A stretch of 32,482 nt of DNA from JBDLID01 sp039715055 (GTDB taxonomy: Bacteria > Desulfobacterota > Desulfobulbia > Desulfobulbales > Desulfocapsaceae), in assembly GCA_039715055.1 (NCBI GenBank), contig JBDLID010000017.1, forward strand, positions 1 through 32,482. Direction: 5' to 3'. The position numbers and the translations under genes were made by a program. Shown piece by piece: positions 1 through 7,266 of this stretch. Position 1 is the first letter of the stretch; each line of letters opens with the position of its first letter. The notes under the pieces were generated by a model. It saw only the letters and a program-made list of their open reading frames with translations, did no database searches and was not told the DNA's origin.

Positions 1-10
1 TGGGAGGAGG

Positions 11-907
11 TCACGGCTGCTCTGTGGTCCGCGTTGAAGTTGAAAATGAAAGTTCAATTTTTTCTGCAATCCCGGCGATATTAGCCATGACATCTTCGGC
101 CAGAGGGTTGAGGGGAACCACCTGACCGCCGATGGCCCGGGCGATCGCTTCACCGCTTTTAGGGTCGAACTGGGGTTGGGTAAAAATGGTTCGGGCGCCG
201 TCTTTTCTGGCAGAGTTGATTAAATGCGCCAGCTGTCTGGCTGAAGGTGATTTCCCCTCCATCTCCACGGCTTTCTGGCGGAGGTGGAAGTCGCGGGCAA
301 AATAACCAAAGGAAGGGTGAAAAACATAAAAAGTTCTTCCCTGAAATGGGGCCAGCTGGCGGCTTGTTTTTTGGTGGAGACGGTCCAGTTGTTCGAGAGT
401 TTTTAAGAGATTTCTTTCAATTGACGATTTCGCTGACGGGGAGGCTTTGATTAAAGCTCTGGCCACATTTTTGGCCATGATTTTCAGGTTGAGAGGAGAC
501 AGCCAGATATGCGGGTCATGGGTGGACTCATCCCCTTTTCCATGGTGATGGTGAAGGCCATTTTCCATGGCTGTTTTTTGCACACCGTGTCCCATATCTA
601 CAAAGTTGAGCGGTATGTTGAGGCCCTTGATTTTGCTCTTCAGTTTCTCCTCAAAATTGATGCCCACAGTGAACAGCAGGCCGGCCTCAGACAGTTCCGT
701 GATCTGCCGGGGACTGGGCTGGAAGTGATGAGGGTCCTGCCCTTCGGCGACAAGAACCCGCACTGACCTTTCAGGACCGCCGATTTGCTCTACCAGCTGT
801 TTTAGAGGGACGATGGTGACAAACAGGGGTCTGGAGGCTGCCTGCATAGTGGTGGACGGCAGGAGGAGCAGAGAAGAGATGACAAGCAGTCGGAGGAGGA
901 ATTTCAT
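11..907 (-). CDS. znuA: Zinc ABC transporter substrate-binding protein (ZnuA/cluster A-I family)
   Basis: The 298-residue product is the extracytoplasmic metal-capture subunit of a zinc (possibly manganese) ABC importer. A hydrophobic signal peptide covers residues 1-24. Likely ligands are visible: H60 (DPHHF), H133 (HDPHIW), H197 (FHPSFGY) and D272 near the C-terminus. A His/Asp-rich loop at 116-133 (four consecutive His) precedes the second ligand; such loops favour zinc over manganese in this family. The frame stays open upstream to 1153, but I chose the ATG at 905-907 because it starts the signal peptide and has a GAGGTGAG ribosome site just upstream; the longer form would overlap the RHH gene. 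The ATPase and permease genes would follow beyond position 1. Family assignment is firm; zinc specificity is inferred. Confidence 0.9.
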   Translation of the reverse strand: MKFLLRLLVISSLLLLPSTTMQAASRPLFVTIVPLKQLVEQIGGPERSVRVLVAEGQDPHHFQPSPRQITELSEAGLLFTVGINFEEKLKSKIKGLNIPLNFVDMGHGVQKTAMENGLHHHHGKGDESTHDPHIWLSPLNLKIMAKNVARALIKASPSAKSSIERNLLKTLEQLDRLHQKTSRQLAPFQGRTFYVFHPSFGYFARDFHLRQKAVEMEGKSPSARQLAHLINSARKDGARTIFTQPQFDPKSGEAIARAIGGQVVPLNPLAEDVMANIAGIAEKIELSFSTSTRTTEQP

Positions 908-920
908 AATACTCACCTCA

Positions 921-1187
921 TCAATGCAGGTCAGTGACAGGGCTTTGACAGACAAAGTGAACTGCTTCACACTTGTCGCAATACTCGCGCTGGTGCTGAT
1001 CGAGGAAGTGGCGCCAGTGGCGGTGCTGTTTTTCGGGCAGGACACCGCTGCCGTGGCAGAGAGGGCAGCTGGCCTCAAGTGCTGCTTCAACGGCTCGACG
1101 AACAAAGGCTGAACGATTGGGAATCTCTTCCAGTCGTTTTGCCAGGTCATCATCGGCCTTAAACGAAAATACCCGGTCTTTTTTCAT
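921..1187 (-). CDS. Small ribbon-helix-helix regulator with Cys/His-rich C-terminal tail
   Basis: The 88-residue protein has two parts. Residues 4-37 fit the Arc/MetJ/CopG ribbon-helix-helix pattern: a short basic-hydrophobic strand (RVFSF), a helix (DDDLAKRLEEI), a turn with NRSAF, then a helix (VRRAVEAAL). Residues 41-80 hold two Cys pairs (C41/C44 in CPLCHGSG, C70/C73 in CDKC), a further C80, and His at 45, 55, 57, 60, 65 and 77, as in a metal-binding knuckle. An AAGGAG site sits 5 nt before the ATG. The gene is 13 nt upstream of znuA and surely co-transcribed with it. I infer a metal-responsive repressor of the zinc uptake operon, analogous to NikR in using an RHH DNA-binding part with an appended metal site. 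I do not recognise a named family for the tail. Confidence 0.8.
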   Translation of the reverse strand: MKKDRVFSFKADDDLAKRLEEIPNRSAFVRRAVEAALEASCPLCHGSGVLPEKQHRHWRHFLDQHQREYCDKCEAVHFVCQSPVTDLH

Positions 1188-1205
1188 GGGACTCCTTTTT
1201 GGTTG

Positions 1206-1234
1206 AATACCACCATGGTATTACATGGTAATAC
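1206..1234. promoter_or_regulatory. Two overlapping perfect palindromes, putative operator of the RHH-znuA operon
   Basis: Two perfect inverted repeats with 7-bp arms and 3-bp spacers lie side by side: AATACCA-CCA-TGGTATT at 1206-1222 and GTATTAC-ATG-GTAATAC at 1218-1234. The unit CATGGTA recurs exactly 10 bp apart (1214-1220 and 1224-1230), one helical turn, so dimers bound to both would share a DNA face. The block overlaps the predicted -10 element of the operon. The RHH protein encoded next door is the obvious candidate binder; a Zur/Fur-type repressor is the alternative. Confidence 0.7.
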
Positions 1235-1249
1235 TTTGGGCAAGTTCAA
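1220..1249 (-). promoter_or_regulatory. Predicted sigma-70 type promoter for the RHH-znuA operon
   Basis: Read on the minus strand, TTGAAC (1249-1244), an 18-bp spacer and TGTAAT (1225-1220) form a reasonable housekeeping promoter 33 nt upstream of the RHH start codon. The -10 hexamer lies inside the second palindrome, so operator binding would block polymerase. Confidence 0.5.
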
Positions 1250-1261
1250 AAGGAGTATGGG

Positions 1262-2203
1262 CTAGCTTGGAATTTGGTAGCGTTTCCCCATATTGCTGAT
1301 TTCGGCGATGATCTTCTGTCGGAGTTCCTCCGGCCCGAGTACCCTGACCATGGAGCCATACTGGAGAATTTTCATCATGATTTCCCGATCATCACTGACC
1401 GGCAGACGGAGAATGACCCCCTGGTCCGATTCCGATATCTCCTGGTCCTTGTGCCAGTACTGACGACGAACCAGTTCTGCTGCGGTTGAACTGAAGAGAA
1501 TTTCAGCGGTGTAGAGGGGCTCCCCTTGAAAGATACCAAAGGCCTGGTCCATGGTGTTCGGACAGTCCGCAATACTTTTTTCGGCAGGATTCGTCAGCAC
1601 CTCGGCCCGGCTGATCCGGGCCATGTGAAAGAGACGGAAATCGTGTCTTAGAGAACAGTAGGCCAGTAAATACCAGCGTCCCTGGTAATTCACCAGCTGG
1701 AGGACTTCAATGGTTCGGACACTTTCTCTGCCCCTGCTGGAGCGGTAGCTGATCTCCAGCTGCATTGACCGGGCAACAGATTCGACTACCGCCTGAAAAA
1801 CCTTTTTGTCAAAGGATTCCACCTCTATCCACTGGCAGTGGATGGCGTCAATCAGGCGACGGTATTCCGGGGTGAGCATTGATCCCAGTCGGTGCTCAAG
1901 ACTTCTGATCTCATCCAATCCGCCAAGGCCGGCCTCCTCGCCTATTTTACCCAGCAGACCGAGGAGAAAGAGGATCTTCGGGCTTTCCTCAAAGGGCAGG
2001 GCAAAATCATCTGTTGTATAGTAGAAGCCGTTTTTTTTCCGGTCAAACTCCAGTGGGGCGAGCAGCCGGTCGCGCAGATAGGCGATATCACGTCTTGCCG
2101 TAGGCAGGGAGAGTTCAAACTCCTCCACCAGGTCTTTGGCATTGGGATAGCGGTTGTTTTTCAACTGCTGGTGAAAGAAGTAGACCCGCTCGAGGATGGA
2201 CAT
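1262..2203 (-). CDS. WYL-domain transcriptional regulator (YafY-like)
   Basis: The 313-residue protein has an N-terminal DeoR-type winged helix at residues 1-60 (AKDLVEEFELSLPTARRDIAYLRD), a central linker, and a WYL domain around 150-215 with the telltale GRWYLLAYCSLRHDFRLFHM stretch. A C-terminal WCX-like extension follows. WYL domains bind nucleic-acid or nucleotide ligands and steer many stress, phage-defence and DNA-damage regulators. Its ATG lies 13 nt downstream of the rpoN stop, so it probably shares the rpoN transcript; no Shine-Dalgarno is evident, consistent with translational coupling. The target genes cannot be read from the sequence. The family call is secure, the role is unknown. 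Confidence 0.88.
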   Translation of the reverse strand: MSILERVYFFHQQLKNNRYPNAKDLVEEFELSLPTARRDIAYLRDRLLAPLEFDRKKNGFYYTTDDFALPFEESPKILFLLGLLGKIGEEAGLGGLDEIRSLEHRLGSMLTPEYRRLIDAIHCQWIEVESFDKKVFQAVVESVARSMQLEISYRSSRGRESVRTIEVLQLVNYQGRWYLLAYCSLRHDFRLFHMARISRAEVLTNPAEKSIADCPNTMDQAFGIFQGEPLYTAEILFSSTAAELVRRQYWHKDQEISESDQGVILRLPVSDDREIMMKILQYGSMVRVLGPEELRQKIIAEISNMGKRYQIPS

Positions 2204-2216
2204 GGGAGAGAAGGGC

Positions 2217-3671
2217 TCAGCGCGGTTTGCGCCTGTGCTTGACCGGCAGGATTTTCATCTGTTCCCGGTACTTGGCAACGGTACGCCTGGCAACCTTGAT
2301 TTTTCCTGCCGCAAGCTTTTGTGAGATGGTGTTGTCGCTGAGTGGTTTGTGAGGGTCTTCTTCCTGGATCATCCTGCGGATTCGTTCCCGAATGGACTCG
2401 GCAGCCAACGCCTCACCGCCTTCACGGGGAATTGCGGTGGAGAAAAAGTATTTCAGCTCATAGATCCCCTGGGGGGTGTGGGCATATTTGTTGGAGGTAA
2501 CCCGGCTGATGGTGGATTCGTGCATCTCGATATCTTCAGCCACATCCCGGAGAATCAGCGGTCTGAGACGGGTGGGGCCGTGTTCGAAAAAATCCTTTTG
2601 AAAACGAAGGATAGACTCCATCACCTTGAAGATAGTCCTCTGCCGCTGATGGATGGATTTGATGAACCACTCCGCATTTTTCACCTTATCTCGAAGATAG
2701 TTGCGGGAGGATTTCTCCATGCCATTTTTGTCCTGGAGAAGCTGCTGGTAGTGGCTGGAGAGCTTAAGACGCGGCAGGTCGTCATTGTTGAGCTGAATGA
2801 CATACTCTCCATCAATTTTTTTGACATAGACATCGGGGACAATGTAGTTGGTGCTTTCAACGGCATAGGGCAGGCCGGGGTAAGGTGTCAGCTCCTGGGT
2901 GATGAAATCCACCGCCTTGATGACCTCCGCCCGTTTTTTTCCTGTAACTCTGCCAATTTCTTTATAGTTCCTGGTCTGGAGAAGATTGAGGTGTTTGGAG
3001 ACGATTTCAGCGGACAGTGACTCCTGCAGTCCCATTCGTTCCAGTTGAAGAAAAAGTGATTCGGCTACGTCCCGTGCTCCGATACCGGGAGGGTCGAGAT
3101 CCTGGATCACTTCAAGAATGTATTCGGCGTCATCGAGACTGCAGTCACTCTCTTTCATTACGGTTTCAAGGTCAACTTCGAGAAAGCCGTAGCGATTGAG
3201 GTTGCCGCAAATAAACAGGGCGACCTGCCACTCGTCTTTATCGAGCTCGCAGTGGGCCAGCTGCCACTGAAGATAGGCAAGCAGCCCCGGCTGTTCAGAG
3301 ATGAAGTCAAATTGACTGGGTGCATCTGCAGGCGGGGTCTCTCTTGAAAATGAAAAGTTGGAATCAAAGTTGTTGCTGTACTCTTCCCAGTTGGTTTCGG
3401 GAATGGTGTCTCCGGCTCGAACCTGCTCGGTAAAATCTGTCTCCCTGCTGTCGTTACTCTTTTCAGCGGTTGCGGTGAGGCTTTGAGGATTGCTGACCTG
3501 CTCCAGAGTGGAAAAGTCTTCTTCCAGGGCCGGGTTCTGTTCGATTTCTGCCTGGAGCGCGTCGCTGAGTTCCAGCCGGTTCAGCTGCAGAAGCTTGATG
3601 GCCTGACGCAGCTGTGGCGTCATCACCAGTTTTTGAGTCAGCTTCAGCTGTTGTCGTAGTTCAAGAGCCAT
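2217..3671 (-). CDS. rpoN: RNA polymerase sigma-54 factor
   Basis: The product of 484 residues is sigma-54, which recognises -24/-12 promoters and needs AAA+ activators for open-complex formation. The N-terminal activator-interacting region is clear (MTPQLRQAIKLLQLNRLEL at 17-35, followed by EIEQNPALEE). An acidic, variable linker spans roughly 52-125. The core-binding domain follows, then the HTH region and the C-terminal RpoN box ARRTVAKYRE at 461-470, which reads the -24 element. Length is normal for the family. It lies downstream of lptA-lptB, as in many proteobacteria, although the usual hpf/raiA follower is replaced by the WYL gene. The start codon has no clear ribosome site and is preceded by an unusual G-rich repeat. 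Confidence 0.97.
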   Translation of the reverse strand: MALELRQQLKLTQKLVMTPQLRQAIKLLQLNRLELSDALQAEIEQNPALEEDFSTLEQVSNPQSLTATAEKSNDSRETDFTEQVRAGDTIPETNWEEYSNNFDSNFSFSRETPPADAPSQFDFISEQPGLLAYLQWQLAHCELDKDEWQVALFICGNLNRYGFLEVDLETVMKESDCSLDDAEYILEVIQDLDPPGIGARDVAESLFLQLERMGLQESLSAEIVSKHLNLLQTRNYKEIGRVTGKKRAEVIKAVDFITQELTPYPGLPYAVESTNYIVPDVYVKKIDGEYVIQLNNDDLPRLKLSSHYQQLLQDKNGMEKSSRNYLRDKVKNAEWFIKSIHQRQRTIFKVMESILRFQKDFFEHGPTRLRPLILRDVAEDIEMHESTISRVTSNKYAHTPQGIYELKYFFSTAIPREGGEALAAESIRERIRRMIQEEDPHKPLSDNTISQKLAAGKIKVARRTVAKYREQMKILPVKHRRKPR

Positions 3672-3680
3672 AGCAGAAGC

Positions 3681-3749
3681 CAGGGGCCAGGGATTAAGGT
3701 TTAGGGGTTAGGGTGTAAGGTACAGGGTTCAGAGACCAGGGTGCAGGGA
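3681..3749. repeat. Degenerate G-run repeat (telomere-like) before rpoN
   Basis: Between lptB and rpoN the plus strand carries about nine short G runs separated by T/A-rich steps (AGGGATTAAGG, TTAGGGGTTAGGG, ACAGGGTTCAG, CAGGGTGCAGGGA), a loose 6-8 nt periodicity. The rpoN transcript would read it as C-rich. The G-rich strand is the template strand and could fold as G-quadruplex. The rest of the 167-bp gap up to lptB holds nothing else I can support. Confidence 0.6.
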
Positions 3750-3838
3750 CAACAAAGTGGCAGCAGCAAGGCTGCATGGTAATAATGGTGCATCACTGTT
3801 GTCCTGTTGTCTGTCACTTGATTCCTGCCTCCTGCCCG

Positions 3839-4561
3839 TCACATCGAAAAATTATCGCCCAGATACATCTTGCGGGCAACTTCACTTTCTATGATATCAC
3901 CGGCAACGCCGCTGGTCAAAATTCGACCCTGGCTCATAATGTAGGCGAAATCACAAACCTGTAGCGTTTCCCGAACATTGTGGTCCGAGATGAGGATACC
4001 GAGCCCCTTGTCCTTGAGACCGATGATGATTTTCTGCAGGTCGGCCACCGCCAGAGGATCGATCCCGGCAAAGGGTTCGTCAAGAAGGATGAAATCGGGC
4101 CGGGTGGATAGTGCCCGCATGATCTCCACACGTCGCCGTTCACCGCCGGAAAGAGCATGGCCCTTGTTGTTGCGCAGGTATTCGATCTTGAGGTCTGCCA
4201 TCAACTCATCGATCCGGTTGTCGATTTCTCTTTTGGAAAGGCCGTGCGGCTCAAGGATGATGCGGACGTTTTCTTCCACCGTCAGTTTTTTGAAAACGGA
4301 AGGTTCCTGGGCGAGATAGGTAATTCCCTTGAGTGCCCGTTTGTGAATGGGCAGCCCGGTGATATCCTCTCCGTTGAGCAGGATTCGTCCTTCATTGGGT
4401 TCAATGAAGCCGGCAATGGAGTAAAAAGAGGTCGTTTTTCCTGCCCCGTTAGGGCCGAGCAGCCCTACGACAACCCCTGTGTCAACCTGCAGGCTGACAC
4501 CATGGACAACAGTTCGTTTGCGATAACGCTTGACGATTTTATCGGTTTCCAGACGGGCCAT
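3839..4561 (-). CDS. lptB: LPS export ABC transporter ATP-binding protein LptB
   Basis: This 240-residue cytoplasmic ATPase powers lipopolysaccharide extraction by the LptB2FGC complex. All ABC motifs are present: Walker A GPNGAGKTT (36-44), Q-loop Q85 (LAQEPSVF), signature LSGGE (137-141), Walker B with DEP from 161, and switch H194 (SDHN). The LAQEPSVFKKLTVEEN stretch is typical of LptB rather than branched-chain amino acid ATPases. It starts 11 nt after the lptA stop and is followed by rpoN, the common lptA-lptB-rpoN order. lptC, lptF and lptG are not in this window. Confidence 0.96.
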   Translation of the reverse strand: MARLETDKIVKRYRKRTVVHGVSLQVDTGVVVGLLGPNGAGKTTSFYSIAGFIEPNEGRILLNGEDITGLPIHKRALKGITYLAQEPSVFKKLTVEENVRIILEPHGLSKREIDNRIDELMADLKIEYLRNNKGHALSGGERRRVEIMRALSTRPDFILLDEPFAGIDPLAVADLQKIIIGLKDKGLGILISDHNVRETLQVCDFAYIMSQGRILTSGVAGDIIESEVARKMYLGDNFSM

Positions 4562-4572
4562 GGAGATCCTGT

Positions 4573-5100
4573 TTACTGGGGAATGATGGTGGCCTTGACC
4601 CGGGTCGGCTTTTGCGGCTCACTGTCCGGGTCGTCTGGATCGGTGGCGAGGAGCACCCGGTCATTGAAGACTTCTGACCGGCCTTCGTCAAGATAGTATA
4701 CAATGGTGTCTCCGGTGACCTTGTTTTTGCCCTGCCAGGCCTTGGCATTACCGGTGAGTACAACTTTTCGTTCCCGGGAAAGGTAATCCATCTTTGTGGA
4801 GGTACCAAGCCACTCTCCCCTGGTCACTTCAACATTTCCCACACATTTGAGCCTGTCAACTTCCTGTTTGCCGTTGGCTTTTTTTTCGTAGATAACGGTC
4901 ATTTCATCGGAGAGAATACGGACATCGGCCTGGCTGGCATCAACGTTTCCTGTAAAAAGAACGGAGCTATTCTCCTCCAGGGAGACCATCCGGTCGGCCT
5001 CGATATTAATGGGGGCCTTGCTGCCGGACCATGCCGGGATTGTAAGGAAAAGTCCCGAAACAAGCAGACAGCAGACGATGACGATCAGTCGTCGATTCAT
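4573..5100 (-). CDS. lptA: LPS transport periplasmic protein LptA (OstA-like)
   Basis: The 175-residue protein has a Sec signal (residues 1-25, hydrophobic VIVCCLLVSGLFLTI) and a beta-jellyroll OstA domain. That domain begins at PINIEADRM and repeats short G-N-V steps (FTGNVDASQADVRI, CVGNVEVTRGEWLGTS, LTGNAKAWQGKNKVTGD). LptA polymers form the periplasmic bridge that carries LPS from LptC to LptD. The C-terminal acidic-Pro tail (DPDDPDSEPQKP) is variable in the family. A GGAG ribosome site precedes the ATG. No lptC or kdsC-type gene lies upstream; the next gene is the GGDEF fusion. Confidence 0.92.
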   Translation of the reverse strand: MNRRLIVIVCCLLVSGLFLTIPAWSGSKAPINIEADRMVSLEENSSVLFTGNVDASQADVRILSDEMTVIYEKKANGKQEVDRLKCVGNVEVTRGEWLGTSTKMDYLSRERKVVLTGNAKAWQGKNKVTGDTIVYYLDEGRSEVFNDRVLLATDPDDPDSEPQKPTRVKATIIPQ

Positions 5101-5146
5101 TCATAATCTCCAGTAGTCAATGATTGTCGTGATTGCAGTGGAAAGG

Positions 5147-5155
5147 ATTATACCA
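5147..5155 (-). promoter_or_regulatory. Extended -10 promoter element for lptA-lptB-rpoN
   Basis: On the minus strand the sequence TGGTATAAT gives a perfect -10 hexamer with the TG extension, 47 nt before the lptA start. The -35 position (TCGCAA) is poor, as is usual for extended -10 promoters. It would separate this operon from the GGDEF gene upstream. Confidence 0.55.
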
Positions 5156-5219
5156 GAGCTATTGCAATTTGCGAGCCTAATATGGTTTGTCTGGGAGAAA
5201 TGTTGGTGGAGGGGAGTGT

Positions 5220-6989
5220 TCAGGAGGCGATTTTGACTTTATTGCGGCCGCTGTTTTTTGCCTTGTAAAGGGCAAGATCACCTTTTTCAATGAAATCCTC
5301 AAGTGCTTCGTAGGGCTGCCTGGCAGCCACTCCAATGGAAACGGTGACCTTGTGTTTGTCCATTGGTGCCGGGAAATGCAGTTCGGAAATGCTCTCCCGC
5401 AGTCGTTCGGCAAAGGCGTTGGCATTATCCATGGAGGCTCCGATGAGAAACAACGCAAATTCTTCTCCGCCAAGCCGTACCGGCAGGTCGCTGGAGCGTA
5501 CCTGCTCAAGAATCAGAGCTGCAATGGTTTTGAGGACCAGGTCACCATTATTGTGGCCGAATGTGTCATTGACAGTCTTGAAATGATCAATGTCCAGCAG
5601 GGCCAGGGCGATGTCGGTGGTCTGGTTGCGGTCCTGGAGTTCAAAAAGTCGCAGGATGGAATCCTGCATATAGAAGCGTGTATACAGTTGGGTCAGGGGA
5701 TCCCTGGAGGCGCGGTCATAGATCTGTTGCCGCTCAATGTCCATGGTGCGGTAGATTGCCTCTCTTTCAATGGCGACCTGGAGAGGGATCCGCAGCTTTG
5801 CCAAAATTTTGTCGAGACCCTGCTCGTCATCAAACGGGGAATCGGGATGGAGGACGGCAATCCCGCTGATAAGGTCCTCTTTGATTAGCGGGACGATGAT
5901 GGAATTGGGTTTTTCCTGTCTGGCGTCATCGGTCAGCAGGACCTGTTTGTAGCTGTATTTTTTGTCCTGTTGCCAGTCACTGAATCTTGCGCCTAGAATG
6001 TTGTTGAGTTGAGGTGGCGGTGTTGCTGGTTTACCGCGGTAACGATTGTCCGGAGCCAGGTGGAGTACCTGGCCACTATTCAGCCTGGTATAGAACTCCA
6101 GAGAGTTGACTGGCAGGAATCTGGCGGTGATTTCAAGCAGTCCTTCGGCGATATCTTTGAACTCACGGGCGTGGGCTATGACCTCGCTGATTTCGTGAAG
6201 GATCGTGTTGAGTTCTGAGAGACGGATAATCTCGTCCATCTTGCTGCCCATGAGGAAAAGGCCGCAGTCGAGTTTCTTGAGCCGGGAGATCATATCCGGC
6301 ACAAGGTCTTCGGAAATGATTGAGCCGTGCTGGGGCAGAATCATCTGCACCGGCAGCTTTTCTATTTCACTGAGAGCATAAGTGAGGACCTGGTTACTCG
6401 GGATGTAATGCTCATGGAACGGGCGTAGCGATTCAAAGTAGGAGTCATCACGGGCAAATAATGAAAATTCTTTGGTAAACCCTCCAAACAGGTCACTTGA
6501 AAAGAGATTGCCGGAGGAGTGGTCAAAAGTGCAGAATGCCCCGGGGAAGTGGGCGTACGGTGTAAAAACAAACTCCAGGCAACGGTCATCAAGCTCCAGT
6601 TTCCAGTCGTTATCCTCGATCAGGTAATAATCCAGGTCAAGGTCAAAATGACGAAGCAGTGCCTTGGTCCGTCCATGACAGATGATCATGGCATCATCCC
6701 GGGTTACCATTTCGTTAATCTGGGGAAGGGCGGCGGTGATATCCGGGTCCGGGTGGTGACAGATGAAGTAGCGTATATGATCAAAGGGGACAATCTGCTC
6801 AATTTTTTTTCTGGTCTGGGGAAAGGTAAGAAGGGATCCGGGATCCAGAAGTATTGAGTTTTTTCCCTGCTCAATCAGAAAGGTGTGACACTGGAGGGTA
6901 TCATTTACAAGGATGGCCCCCACCCACCAGGTTCGATCGGCCACTTTGAAGGGGTGGCTTTTGAGATCCTGCGGAGTGTCGTTGTCCAT
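5220..6989 (-). CDS. Diguanylate cyclase with N-terminal flavodiiron/ODP-type beta-lactamase domain and central GAF-like region
   Basis: The 589-residue soluble protein has three parts. Residues 15-245 form a metallo-beta-lactamase fold of the flavodiiron/ODP type. The ligand set is H79-x-D81-x-D83, H147, D166 and H221, at almost the spacing of flavodiiron proteins (H, E, D, H, D, H); the usual His after D83 is Ile. Residues ~255-410 resemble a GAF sensor. Residues ~420-589 are a GGDEF domain with active site GGEEF (507-511) and the c-di-GMP inhibitory RxxD motif RSSD (498-501), five residues upstream. So it should make c-di-GMP from GTP and be product-inhibited. By analogy with oxygen-binding diiron chemotaxis domains, I infer that oxygen or NO at the diiron site controls cyclase output. 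No membrane segment is seen, and no flavodoxin domain is present. Confidence 0.88.
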   Translation of the reverse strand: MDNDTPQDLKSHPFKVADRTWWVGAILVNDTLQCHTFLIEQGKNSILLDPGSLLTFPQTRKKIEQIVPFDHIRYFICHHPDPDITAALPQINEMVTRDDAMIICHGRTKALLRHFDLDLDYYLIEDNDWKLELDDRCLEFVFTPYAHFPGAFCTFDHSSGNLFSSDLFGGFTKEFSLFARDDSYFESLRPFHEHYIPSNQVLTYALSEIEKLPVQMILPQHGSIISEDLVPDMISRLKKLDCGLFLMGSKMDEIIRLSELNTILHEISEVIAHAREFKDIAEGLLEITARFLPVNSLEFYTRLNSGQVLHLAPDNRYRGKPATPPPQLNNILGARFSDWQQDKKYSYKQVLLTDDARQEKPNSIIVPLIKEDLISGIAVLHPDSPFDDEQGLDKILAKLRIPLQVAIEREAIYRTMDIERQQIYDRASRDPLTQLYTRFYMQDSILRLFELQDRNQTTDIALALLDIDHFKTVNDTFGHNNGDLVLKTIAALILEQVRSSDLPVRLGGEEFALFLIGASMDNANAFAERLRESISELHFPAPMDKHKVTVSIGVAARQPYEALEDFIEKGDLALYKAKNSGRNKVKIAS

Positions 6990-7145
6990 CTGGTCACCGT
7001 TGGTGGCTTACGAGATATTACTGGAATTTCTTCAATATTATCGAAAAAATTGAGGGTGTGGCAAGAAGAAATTGCTTTTTGTCCGGAAGGCGGCGAAGAT
7101 TGCCGTCCAACGGATCTATGGTGATTTTGTTTGAAGAAAGAAATC

Positions 7146-7174
7146 TTTACTTGGATTCGGCGAATCTGTAGAAT
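7146..7174 (+). promoter_or_regulatory. Promoter of the arg operon with palindrome in the spacer
   Basis: TTTACT (7146-7151), a 17-bp spacer and TAGAAT (7169-7174) make a good sigma-70 promoter ahead of argB. The spacer contains the palindrome GATTC-GGC-GAATC (7154-7166), ideally placed for a repressor. It does not match the classical ArgR box, so the regulator is unknown. Confidence 0.55.
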
Positions 7175-7223
7175 GAAATCTGTACAGAATTAACTATTTG
7201 AAAATCCCCCTTGATTAAATGGA

Positions 7224-7244
7224 TGATGGACTCGCAGTCCATCA
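7224..7244. promoter_or_regulatory. Perfect 9-bp hairpin in the argB 5' leader
   Basis: TGATGGACT (7224-7232), loop CGC and AGTCCATCA (7236-7244) form a perfect stem-loop ending 22 nt before the argB ATG and just upstream of its GGAGA ribosome site. It lacks a following T-tract, so it is not a terminator. It may affect mRNA stability or translation, or be a copy of a dispersed palindromic repeat. Confidence 0.6.
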
Positions 7245-7266
7245 CTGACTCAAAGATGGAGAAGTA

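Noticed and set aside
908..1153. Upstream extension of the znuA frame
   Set aside because: It would place about 82 residues before the signal peptide and overlap the RHH gene; the internal ATG has a good ribosome site.
2349..3020. Plus-strand open frame (223 codons) inside rpoN
   Set aside because: Antisense of a clearly coding sigma-54 gene; no family features.
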